NCBI GenBank assembly: GCA_037447655.1
Contig: JBBHKE010001371.1
Span: forward strand, 122,001-186,000
Origin: Zygnema cylindricum
Taxonomy: Eukaryota > Streptophyta > Zygnematophyceae > Zygnematales > Zygnemataceae
Direction: 5' to 3'
DNA length: 64,000 nt
Below are positions 47,952-59,377 of the stretch, one piece after another (position 1 is the first letter of the stretch; every line of letters begins with the position of its first letter). The position numbers and the translations under genes are program-made. Below the pieces are notes generated by a model. It was not told where the DNA came from. It was given only the letters and a program-made list of their open reading frames with translations, and searched no databases.

Positions 47952-48555
47952 GATTACAAGAGACCGATGTGAGTCACCGATTGCAAATGTATTTTTTTTG
48001 TGAGGATTGCACCCCCAACGCAAAGATATCATGGTCAGCGCTATGAACCATGGGCCTTGCCATCTCCTATAGAGTTATATTCTTCCTCTTGGAGACACCT
48101 TTTAATTACAGAAAATAAGGTTCCATGAATTGGTGTCGATATCCCCACTCTTTGGAATATCTCTCAAACACGACAGATATAAAGTGACCTGACACACATA
48201 AACAAGAGTAATAGGGTTCAGCACGTGCAAAAGTATGCGGCCCGGGAAGTCGCTCAGAGACTAACCTGCAAACACGAAAAGTCGCAAAATATTCTACATA
48301 TCGAAAGATACTGAGTCACCGTGCAATGAAAACCAAACCGGACAAACACAAACGGATGCTAAACAATATCTATACTTTTAAATCCATTAATGCCCCGATT
48401 TTGGCGCTCGTCCGCTTCGACCAATGCATCCCAACGACATCGACCGAGAAAACTCCGTTTTATTAACGAAAATATCATTAACAAGATAATTCTATAACAC
48501 GACAAAAGACACGGTACAATAATTTTGCAATTTCTAGACAAACATAAAATCATAT
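47952..48555. other. Unassigned sequence between element B and the next LTR
   Basis: No coding or repeat signal recognised. Its left edge is the true outer flank of B (GATTA). Its right edge (CATAT) borders the LTR at 48556. Confidence 0.35.
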
Positions 48556-50509
48556 TGAAATTCTGTGGTTTCCATTGACCCACAGAATGAGCAGACTATG
48601 TAAAGCCTCTAGGATAATATTTGCCCCTTCCACTTTCCCACTATATAAGTGCCGCCTTGGCACACAAATATTATGACCACCCTCACCCGTGTGAGGACAA
48701 GACTCCCTTGAGTCAAACAAAAAAAGAATCACTGAATTTGCTCCCTTGAGCAGTAAGTTATGGCTGGTATAAGATGACCTTTATAGTTACAAGCTCTCTT
48801 AGAGAGAGGTACCTAAATATTACTAAGTCTTGGTCTGCATACTCACGACTATACTACTAAACCCTAGTCCAATAAGAACACTATATAGTACAAGAAGGTA
48901 CAATGGGCGATGTACTTATTATACGACCATTGTAGGACAAGGTCTACAAGGTGACACCTGTCAAATCAAAGCCATGGTTCCTCCTCCCATCTTCTCCAGT
49001 ATCAAATAATGTGGTGCCACGTGGCAGTGCGTGACGCTATCTCCATTTGCCGCCAAAAGCTCACTTCGCGTGGCGGCTATAATGTCGGCCGTCTGATTTG
49101 CGTTAATATTTATATATCTTTGAAACCTTTCCCGTGTATCGTTTGATAACGCCTTATTGGTTAAGACGTACGACTATATAGAGGTCCACAGACCCAGGTT
49201 CAAATTTGGACCCAGGCAACATTTTAGTAAAATATCATCTACTTCAAAGTCTGCCACTTTCTAAATATGGCGGCAGCCATGGCCTGCCTTTGATCCATCC
49301 TCTCTTTCTTTAAAGTAAAACTAAAATAGAGAAGTGAACTATTAATTACCTCTTTTCAACACGTACTACGGCCGATGTCTTTTCTGTACGGCCTGTGTAC
49401 GACAAGGCCGCTGAGTGGATGCGTGTGAACCTTTCACTCGTCCGTACGCTCCCTGAATTCCTATGACCAAATGTTTTCCCTCCACGTGGCGCCAGGTCAT
49501 GCCACGTCCATAAACGCCAAAGTGACCATTGCGCGATCCCGGGAGCGATGTATGGCGTAGGATTATATTTGACATTAAATTTAAGCCGTCGAAACAAATG
49601 TCCGATTCATTTGTTTCATGCGAAATGACGTCCGCACTAAACTTTAACTAGTTATATGTTCCCACGTTTATATGTTAGTCAGTCAGTTTCAAGACCGTAC
49701 ACAAGTTTAAATAGATATCAATTCCTATGTATCCTAACGGACTTCTGCGACATACTGGTTAGAGCTTACGGCTACGCCGCGCTCTGCCGGTCGGAGGTTC
49801 GAGTCCTATCGGACTCAACCTTTTGTTGAGATTGACTTAAGTCACTCTTTAGTCCTGCCTATGTAGCTGAGGCCGCCATGGCTTTATTACTCTCTCTCTC
49901 TTTCAATGACTACAACAAGTATGGGGGCAAGAGAGAAGAGATGGAGGCAGGCTGCCTGCACTTTTTCTTATCTTTTTCCGCTAATCTATTTAGACCTGAA
50001 AAAATACCCAAAAACTAGTTATTTCAACACTCCCCTTATTTTCTAGTCTAATTTTTACTTTTATTTTAATCCACATTTTTCCCTACAATATTTTAACTTG
50101 GGAGAGGGCGCAGGTTTGGTCATCATGTCAACCACCATTTCTTCATCGGATTTATACACAAGATTTACAATTTTATTTTCAATCTTTTCCCCCACAAAAC
50201 TCAATCTTATGTCTATATGCTTAGCCTTGAAATGATGTTTTGGATTGGCTGCAAAAGCAATGGCAACCTGATTATCACAGAAAACTTCATGTACTCTCTC
50301 TTTCATATATCCTAATTCTTGCAACAAGGACTTGACCCACATCAACTCTTTCACAGCACAACAAGAGGCTATATACTCAGCCTCTATAGTAGACTGAGCA
50401 ACCACCTTTTGTTCCTTACTGCTCCAACAGCAAGCACCTTCCCCCATGTAAAACACATACCCAGAAGTGCATCTTCTCATAGGTGCATCCCCATAATTGG
50501 CATCACTCC
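48556..50509 (-). mobile_element. Second copy of the A-LTR/B-LTR junction with B-type RNase H end
   Basis: A-type short LTR (48556-49361), then directly a partial B-type LTR (49362-50029) and the B-type 3' coding end (50061-50509; RNase H VEAEYIASC-like IEAEYIASC, VFCDNQVAI). It parallels 40474-42421 along its whole length, including the identical LTR|LTR junction (TTTTCAACA then CGTACTACGG). It breaks off abruptly at 50509, where element D's LTR fragment starts. Confidence 0.85.
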
Positions 50510-50985
50510 GGTGCCACGTGGCGCCACATTATTTGATACCGGAGAAGATGGGAGGAGGAACCATGGCTTCCGATTTGACAGGTGTCACCTTGTAGACCTT
50601 GTCGTACAATGGACGTACAATAAGTTCATCGCCCATTATACCTTCTTGTACTATATAGTGTTCCTATTAGACTAAGGTTTAGTAGTAGTTAGTCGTGAGT
50701 AGGCAGACCAAGACTTAGTAATATTTAGGTACCTCTCTCTAAGAGAGCTTGTAACTATAAAGGTAATCTTTGACCAACCATAACTTATTGCTCAAGGGAG
50801 CAAATTTAGTGATTCTTTTTGCGTTTCACTCAAGGAAGTCTTCTCCTCACAGGGGTGAGGGTGGTTAACATACTTTTGTGCCTGGGCGGTGCTTATTCAG
50901 TGGGAAAGTGGAAGGGGCAAATATTATCCTAGAGGCTTTACATAGGCTGCTCATTTTGTGGGTCAATGGAGACCACATAATTTCA

Positions 50986-50998
50986 GGTTATAGGCCCA
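50986..50998 (+). promoter_or_regulatory. Primer-binding site of D, mutated
   Basis: GGTTATAGGCCCA: one G-to-A change against A and B, which also destroys the gag start codon (ATG to ATA at 50990-50992). Confidence 0.75.
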
Positions 50999-53900
50999 CC
51001 CTCTAGGGTGCCAATATTTGATGGATCAGAGTATTTTTATTGGGAAATGATGATGGAGGGAGAACTATTTGAAAAGCATCTATAGGGCATAGTGTCTGGA
51101 CAAATTCGATGCCCACCTCCACCTGGGTTTGGAGGGACACGTTTTTCTGGCACCTTTGCCTCTACAGTTGGTAGAACAGTTGCCACCATCACCGAGGAAG
51201 AAGATGAGGAAGGAGAGGAGATTGTCATGGAAGGAGAAAAGGGAGGAGTTGCAACTCAAGTGACACCATTGCCGAAGGCGATACCGGCAGCACCACCACC
51301 AACAACAGCGACAAGGGTTCAGATCGAAAGATCAGAGTATGAAAAGTGGAACTACAAAGACAAGGTTGCTAAGCTCTTAATTCTTAAAAGTGTAGCAAAG
51401 GGTATTGCCATTCCCCTTATGCATGTCAAATCTTCATCTCAGATTTGGATATCACTAGTTAACAAATATAAGAGTGGATCATTGCAGCAACAACAGTTGG
51501 CGGAAAATAAGATTACAGCTAATACTTATAAAGGAGGAAGTATGAATAATTATTGCAATGATTTAGGAGTATTATTTGGAGAGTTAGAGAGTGCACGTAA
51601 CTCATGGTCTGAGAGACAAAGAGTGAACACATTAATGATGAAACTACCTGAAGGGTATGAGAATATCATTAACCGATTATAGGACATAGGAGATAGCAAT
51701 TGGAATTGGAATGATACAGTGGGAATGATTTTAGTGAAAGAGAGCACCATAGAGCTTAGGAGAGGGTGTCCAAGTGTTCAAGCATTGTCTGCAGGAGCTG
51801 ATTGGCGGAAGCGTGATGAGGAGAGAGGGAAAGATCCCTATCAAAACTTTGGTGGAAGAGGACAAAGAGGTGGCAGATTTGATAGACAGGGGAGAGGAAC
51901 TTCTCCAGGAGGATTATGTCACTTTTGCAAGAAACCGGGACACTATATGTCAGATTGTATCAGACTTGCAGATCTTCGAATGAAATATGGTTAAGGAACC
52001 TCAAAGGACGGAGGAAATAAAAAAGCTTTCCTGACTCAAGTTCTTGATGAGGAAGTGGAAGAAAAAACTGGACCAGAAGAGGAGCTTGAGGACCTTCTTC
52101 TTAATCCGAAAAAAAATACTGAAAAGCATGTCAACATTCCACGGAGACAAAAGTGTGCTTTCGGAGGTAAGAGGGATCCACCCGAGAATGGGTGGATCAT
52201 AGACTCAAGGCTTCAATGCATATGTGCAAAGATAAGCGGTGGTTCACTAAACTGAGAAAGATCCCAACAGTTGAGATAGAGTACGGTGATGGTAGAGTAG
52301 AAACCACAAGTCTTGTTGGAATTGTTGAATTGAAGGTTCTAGTTGATGGAAAGGCCTCAATTGTAATACTCTTAGACGTTCTTTACATTCCACAGTTTAG
52401 CAGAAACCTAGTCTCAACAACTGTCCTAGATGTAAAGGAGTTTGAAACAGGAACTAGGAAAGGAATCTTCACAGCAAGCTTTGAAAATGAGGTTTATTTC
52501 ATAGATGAGAAGGGCAATCAAGGAATGTTTAGAATAATTCTTTGCAATGAAAAGAGTGTTCTCTACTCGTGTGCAAGTGAGATGATGCTTTGGCATAAAA
52601 GGTTGGGGCATGTGCACCTAGATTGATTTAAAAGAATGAAGAAAAAGGGAATAGTGGAGGGTATTACTTTTGAGGATGATGAGACCTTTGATGATTGTAA
52701 TGGATGTGCCCAAGGGAAGATTCATAGACTTCCATTTCTAAAGGCAACCACATTTAGGAGAGAGAAAGTATTAGATCTAGTTCACACTGATGTTTGGGGA
52801 CCTGCTAGGTATGCTTCACATGGGGGGAAGAGATGGATGTTAACCATCACAGATGATTGGTCTAGATACACGAAGGTATACTTTCTCAGACATAAGTCGG
52901 AGGTATTAAGATGTTTCAAAGAGTATAAAGTATGGAGTGAAAAGCTACATGAAACCTCAATAAAAGAGATAAGAAGTGATAATGGGAAAGAATACACCTC
53001 AAGGGAATTTGAAGAATATCTTAAAGAAGAAGGAATTCATCATGAGAAAACTGTTCCCTATAATCCGGAACAAAATAGAGTAGCAGAAAGAGTGAATAGA
53101 ACTTTAGGAGATACGTCCAGAAGTATGTTAAGTGACAAAGGGATAGGGCTGCATGTTAAGTGACAAGAGGATAGGGCTGCAGTTTTGGGCTGAGTCTATG
53201 AACTATGCTAATTTCATCAAAAATAAAGTCCTAACTTCAACAAATAAGGAGGAAACTCCGTATGAAAGGTGGAGAGGAAGAAAGACTGATTTGTCAAGTT
53301 TGAGAGTGTTCGGAAGTCAAGTTTATAGTTTGGATTCCTATAAGACTAAATGGAAGTTAGAGGGAAGAGGGAAACTAAGATATCTTGTAGGATATGATGA
53401 GAGCACAAAAGGATACCGGGTGTATGACTTGAAAAAGAGAGATATAATTTTGGTAAAACACATAGTGGTGATGAATGAAGTGAAGTCCATTGATCCATTC
53501 AAATAGAAGAAGGAAGTCAAAATCAGATTTGAAACGGATCAGTTTTCTGACTTTGACTTTGAAAATGAAGAGAAGGAAGATGGAGAAAAAGGAAAATCTG
53601 CAGATCTACCAAAGGAGGACAAAGGACAACATCCGAAGCAACGCCACAATACGAAGTGGAAACCGATGAGGATTTTGAAGAGACACCGGAATTGGAAGAT
53701 AGGGGAGCTGAAATTCTTCCTAAACGAAACCGAAGGATGCCTTCTATACCGGCTTCCGATTTTGAAGGGGGAAGAAGAAGAAGTAAACGAATTCAAGAAA
53801 GACAAGTTAATAACCAACTCACAAAGATGTCTCACCCGAATGAACCTCAGACATACTTAGAGGCCATAAACACCCCAGAAAGTAGCCGGTGGATCACAAC

Positions 53901-55433
53901 TATAAATGAAGAAATGGCCTCTATCATAGAAGCCAATACATGGGAGTTGGTAGATTGTCCACCGGACCGAAAACCGATCGGATGTAAGTGGGATTTTAAA
54001 CTTAAATTAAACCCCGATAATACCATTGAGAGGTACAAAGCTAGGTTAGTTGCAAAAGGTTATACTCAGAAAGAGGGGATAGACTACGAAGAAACATTTG
54101 CACCTGCAGTCAGATTTCCTTCTGTTAGAATCCTTTTAAGTATAGCCACAGTAGAGGATATGGAAATACACCAGATGGATATTAAAACGGCGTTTTTGCA
54201 CAGAGAGTTGGAAGAAGAAATTTACATGAGGCAACCGGAAGGATTCGTGGAAAGTGGGGAAGAAAGCAAGGTTTGTAAACTAATAAAATCACTCTATGGG
54301 CTTTAGCAAGTCCCGCGGCAATGGAATATAAAGCTGGACGAATTTTTGACCGGTTTGGGGTATATCAAAATTAGTTCAGATCACTCTATATATTTATTTG
54401 AGGATGAGAATGGATTGATATTTATTGCTATATATGTGGATGATTTGTTGGTCTTAAGCAAATCCTTAGATAAAATTAACAAACTAAAACGGGATTTTAG
54501 AAGCAGTTTTGATATGAAAGATCTCAGTGAAGCAAAGTACATTTGCGGAATTCAGATGGAGAGAGATAGAGGGAATAGAATTATAAGACTCACTCAAAAA
54601 GACGCAATCGGTAATATGCACCAAAAATTTCAGATGGAAAAAGCAAACGGATGTACTACTCTTATGGATTTGGATTTGAAAAATGTGTTTGAGGGGAGTG
54701 AAGAGAGAGGAATAATGATCATTAATGATGAGATGGATGAGATAGAAAGAAAATTTATGGAAAATATCCCTTATCGGCATATTGTAGAGAGTTTAATTTA
54801 TTTTATGAACTGTGCCCGTCCAGATATAGCTGCAGCTGTAGGTGTCCTTAGTAAAGTTTAAATGAACCAAGAAAGAGAGAATGGGAGGCTGCCAAAAGGG
54901 TGATGAGATATCTGGTGGGGACAAGGGAATTATGCTTCCATTCGGGAGGGGAGCACACTGACATCACCACCTGGAGTGATGCGAGTTATAGAGATGTGTC
55001 TTTAAGGCGGTGTACGACTGGAAATGTGTTGCAAATCGGATCCGGTGCATGTTGTTGGAGTAGCAAGCAACAAAAAGTAGTTGCTCAGTCCACTATCGAG
55101 GCTGAATACGTGGCTTCTTGTGCTGCCACCAAAGAATTAATGTGGGTTAAATCTCTTCTTGAAGAACTTGGGTTCATGAAGTCTGGAACTCAAAATGTTT
55201 TTTGTGATAATCAAGTTGCTATCTCTATTATAGCTAATCCGAAACATCACTTCAAAGTAAAGCATATGGATATTAGACTAAGCTTTGTCATAGAAAAGGT
55301 TGAAAATAAAATTATTAAATTGGTTAATAAAATTGATAGAGAAATGATTGTAGACATGATGAAAAGACCACTGCCTTCCCCTAAGTTGATTTATTACAGA
55401 AAAAACTATGGATTAAAATTGAAAAGTGACTAG
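50990..55433 (+). pseudogene. Element D gag-pol polyprotein
   Basis: Gag reads from the mutated start through EMMMEGELFEKHL, then TAG where A has TGG. It continues through SEYEKWNYKDKVAKLLI to NRL, then TAG where A has CAG. The knuckle CHFCKKPGHYMSDC is intact (51900-51960). The protease DSG is destroyed by a one-base loss near 52206. Integrase (52636-53163) has HTDVWGP, RSDNGKEY and NRVAERVNR. A 25-bp tandem duplication near 53125-53175 (ATGTTAAGTGACAA repeated) breaks the frame. The RT parts 53656-54306 and 54346-54861 keep YVDD. RNase H 54900-55433 has IEAEYVASC and VFCDNQVAI. Stops also occur after LYGL (54304) and within the linker (53503). Confidence 0.85.
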
Positions 55434-55460
55434 GATTTGAGGGGATGGTTGAAAAGAGGT

Positions 55461-56348
55461 TGAAATTCTGTGGTCTCTGTTGACCCACAGAATGAGCAGC
55501 CTATGTAAAGCCTCTTGGATAATATTTGCCCCTTCCACTTTCCCACTGAATAAGCGCCGCCTAGGCACAAAAGTATTCTAACCAGCCTCACCCCTGTGAG
55601 GAGAAGACTTCCTTGAGTCAAACGCAAAAAGAATCACTGAATTTGCTCCCCTGAGCAGTAAGTTATGGCTGGTCAAAGATGACCTTTATAGTTACAAGCT
55701 CTCTTAGAGAGAGGTACCTAAATATTACTAAGTCTTGGTCTGCCTACTCACGACTACCTACTTACTAAACCCTAGTCCAATAGGAACACTATATAGTACA
55801 AGGAGGTACAATGGGGCGATGTACTTATTGAACGTCCATTGTACGACAAGGCTTACAAGGTGACACCTTTAAATCGGAAGCCATGGTTCCTCCTCCCATT
55901 TTCTCCAGTATCAAATAATGTGGCGCCACGTGGCACTGCGTGGCGCTATCTCCGTATGCCGCCAAAATCTCACTTCGCGTGGCGGCTATAATGCCGGCCG
56001 TCCGATCAAAACATATTTTACACGGTTCAGATTTGCGTACATGCAGGAATTGCTCCTTTTGGTTAGTCTCCTGTTAATTAGCTATTGCCTTAATGTTTAT
56101 ATATTTATGAAACCCGTCACGTGTATCGTTTCGTAACGCCTTAATGGTTAAGGCGTTAGGCTATAGAGAATCTAGAGGTGGTAGGTTCAAATCTAGACTT
56201 AGGCATCATTTTAGTAAAATATCCTTTACTTCAAAAACTGCCACTTTCTAAATATGGCGGCAGCCATGGCGCGCCTTTGATCCTCACTCTCTTTCTTTAA
56301 AGCAAAACTAAAATAGGGAAGTGAACTATTAATTACCTCTTTTCAACA
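55461..56348 (-). repeat. LTR E, complete, inverted relative to element D
   Basis: 888 bp with clean ends TGAAATTCTG ... TTTCAACA, long subtype like the 3' LTR of A. On its right it is followed by about 36 bp of element-internal sequence in minus orientation (polypurine tract complement CTCCCCTCAAATC and the end of RNase H). It is therefore the 3' LTR of a nearly deleted minus-strand element joined tail to tail with D. The antisense tRNA-like block is at 56131-56204. Confidence 0.85.
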
Positions 56349-56384
56349 CTCCCCTCAAATCTTAGTCACTTTTCAATTTTGACC

Positions 56385-57197
56385 CATATTGTATTGGCCG
56401 CAAAATGAAATAAAATAGTAACAGGGTTGAGTTGCACATGGATCGATAGAGAATTAAACGTCATGTCTAAATTTGAAAAAAAAATCGGACAAAAAAATCT
56501 TTTTCTGGGAGTTTTGAGCGACTTTTTATTTTAACCGTCAGATTCAGACGATCGGACGGTCGCTGATGAAAGTAGCGATCTAAGAAGATCACACGGAAAG
56601 CCCGTAACACAACTTACGCTAAAGGCGGCCTACAAAAGGCCTACCAAAAAACGCCTACTTTTGAACTATGCCTAAAATACTACACGAAAAGATAATTTAT
56701 CTCGCCTACCGTCCTAAAATATTTCTTGTCGTCCGTACTTTTTGGTCGCCATGATCGTTTACCGACGCCGCGAACTGCGGCGCGCGACATTTATTAAACG
56801 CATTTGTCGGTTGCTATTTTTCTGATGCGGTTGTTCCACGCAACCTTTTTGTCCGAGCACGACAAAAATGTGTACGACGGTACAGTCGGCGGCGCGCACC
56901 TGAGGAAACACCTGCTTTCGAATGCTTTGTAAAGTATATAGGCGGGAACTTAGCAATTTGAAAATTCAACTATCTTTTCTAGAAGCTTTGCATTGTTCTC
57001 TCTAGAAAACACCCAAAAAAGATAATTCATTAATTTTAACTAAGATTGAGAAGAGAGAAACGAATAGAGGACAATGAATTTTTCAAACACGCAAAGAAAA
57101 AGGGTTTTCTAACAATATTTCAAGAGAAAATGTAAGTATCTTTGTTAGTTTTGTACTTGTGAGAAAGTACCAAGTTGCTAGAGAAAGGGAAACAACC
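56385..57197 (+). promoter_or_regulatory. Upstream region and leader of the Root cap-type gene
   Basis: TATATAGG at 56935-56942 is a good TATA-box candidate. A transcript starting about 30 bp later would have a leader near 230 nt. The leader contains a short upstream frame starting at ATG 57074 (MNFSNTQRKRVF) that ends before the main ATG and might reduce translation. The rest of the region shows nothing else. Confidence 0.4.
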
Positions 57198-59377
57198 ATG
57201 GCCAGATGTCCGTCTTCCATTGGACGCAGATTTTGGACAGCCGTACTGCTGGTAGTGGCTGTCCACATGCTGTCCGTACATTCCGTACAGGCTGGTTGTC
57301 CAAACTACAGGCTGAATGACGGCTGTAGCACAGGATCCTGCAAAAGTGGAGGACTCGTTGGGAACTTTACGGTGAGAAATTGGGAAAAGAGACTAGTAGT
57401 GTAATGTATTGTTGTACCATGCCAATTTTTTATGAGCCATTTTTCTCCTCTTTGTGAGCTTTTGGTGTGAAATCACAATGAGGAACTGGTAATGTATTTA
57501 AACTGTTCCATGCTAAAAAACATTTAGTTAGATTTTAGTCGTCCGGAAATTCTCGGTAAGAAATTACGACGATGAGTTTGTTCCGAACTTCATTTGTTGT
57601 GGGCAACTGATTTCCTTTGTTCTACTTTTTACTTTATTTCTTGAATAACTCAGGCTTTAGGATTAGAAGAAATCTAAGGCAATGTAATATGGTATGTTAT
57701 TTGGCTTAAGGCTTGGTGGTTTAAGCTTCTGTACAAACTGCAATAATTAAATTTAAATATGAATGTTATAACGATTTAAGGCTACACTAATTATCCTACC
57801 CAGCGAGACTTGAAGAGTAAAGGGAGAGAGAGGGAAAGAGGGCGTGCGATAGTGAATGAGAGAGGGCGCGAAAGAGCGAGAAATAGTGTTGAAATGCGCT
57901 TTTCCTTTTCTTGGGTACAGGTACCAGCGACGCCCTTCCCTTGCGGCTTTGGAAACTGCGCCTTCTCCGGCACCATCCTCATGGGCGGCCAGAAAGTCAC
58001 TCTCTCTCCTAAAGACTCACCGGAAAAGTGTTGTCAGGCGTGCAAAGCATCCTCCAAATGCAATGTCTGGCAATGGATTAAATCGTACGTATATCTCTCT
58101 CTCTCCCTCTCTCTCTTTCTCCCCGTCTCTCACTAACCTTCACCTTCTCTCTTCCTGTCTCCCGCTCTGCATCTCTCCCATATTCGTTTCCACATTCCCT
58201 CCCCTCCTCCCCTTCCCTCTCCTCCCTCTCCTACTCTCCCTCACCCACATCCTCCGGCGGAGAGTGCTTCCTCTACCCCTCCACCCTCGGCCCCTCCTGC
58301 GGCGCCCCTTATACCACCAATGTGGGCACTAAATGCGGCACAGTGAAGGACGACCCCCACTTTGTGGGCGCCCACGGAACCCACTATGACTTCAATGGAG
58401 AGCCCGGGAAAAGCTTCTGCTTAGTCAGCGACCTCCGCCTCCACATGAACCTGAAGATGACGGGCTACTTGGACGACCGTACGGAGAGTGCCTCTCTCCT
58501 CGTCGGAGGGAAGGCGGTGAGGACATGGATTCGGGAGCTCAGGATCATGTGGATGAATGAAGGAAAGGAGCGTTCGCTTCTTCTTGTGGCGAGGGGAGGG
58601 AAAGAGACAGCGAGAGGGGAGGGATTTTTGGCGAAGGCAGAGGTGGATGGGGATGTTGTTCCTAGGATGGATGTGGGAGATGCGGTGGAGATGGTTGGTG
58701 GAGTTAGGATTAAGTTTGTGGGCATTGAGAAGAGTGGAATTTATGACATTGAGTTGTATAATGTGAGGATAGACGGTTTGATTGATGTGACCGTACAGCT
58801 TCGAGTTGCAAATCCTCTCCTTCGCACTCCCGATGATGCGGAAGCTCACATCAGTCTTGCTATTAATTGGATGGAGGTGAGAAAACGTTTTTGCGGTTTT
58901 CTTTCTAAGCTTTGCAGTGACTACATAGTTGAAATATGGGTATTTGCTTAACCTGTTTATTTCGGGATTTTTGTTTAGTACTCTGTTAAATTCATGGGCA
59001 TCATTGTGCATGACTGTAGCTGTCGCTTGATTTCATGTTATGCCATGGGAACGTTCCTAAAAATATTTTATATTCCTAAAAATATTTTATATTCCTAAAA
59101 ATGGTTTGTTTTCTATTTTTGGTTTTGTTTTATATGACAGACCACACCTGCCATCCATGGAGTTCTCGGACAAACATACCGGGATGGGAGAGAGGAGAGA
59201 ACGGATGAGTTCACAAAACTGGGAGAATCCCTCCAGCATGCTATTTCAGCTGAAGGAGAGAGTGGGAAGGGATTCCTTGACGGACGTCCAGAGGACTATA
59301 TTTCCTCTGATGTACTGAAACCCGATTGCCGATATTCCGGTTTTAACGGTCGGAACCTTCCTACTACCGCAAAGTAA
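57198..59377 (+). CDS. Root cap-type (LEA-related) secreted protein, four exons
   Basis: Exons 57198-57371, 57921-58088, 58265-58876 and 59141-59377 give about 396 residues. ATG 57198 has a strong context (AACCATGG) and opens a signal peptide (hydrophobic core FWTAVLLVVAVHML, cleavage likely after VQA). A cysteine-rich section follows (CCQACKASSKCNVWQW, then CFLYP), PAN/apple-like in spacing. The hallmark Root cap domain follows: DPHFVGAHGTHYDFNGEPGK, DLRLHMNLKMTGY, and at the end AIHGVLGQTYR with SSDVLKPDCRYSGF. This family is known from plants as secreted or wall-associated proteins with an unproven role. The order is complete and there is no internal stop. Exon 2's donor is uncertain: GTACGT at 58085 is the stronger site, but only GTATAT at 58089 keeps phase with the sole AG (58263-58264), and that join drops a GGE-like segment before CFLYP. 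The intron there is a CT tract. The organism is inferred to be a streptophyte mainly from this gene. Confidence 0.8.

Larger units (their letters stand above)
50510..55460 (+). mobile_element. Ty1/copia element D, A-family, 5' LTR truncated
   Basis: Plus-oriented relative of A. The 5' LTR keeps only its last 476 bp (50510-50985). Then come the primer site (50986-50998), a complete but broken internal domain, and the polypurine tract (GGATTTGAGGGGATGG, 55433-55448). Only about 14 bp of 3' LTR (TGGTTGAAAAGAGG) follow before an LTR in the opposite orientation begins at 55461. Confidence 0.88.
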
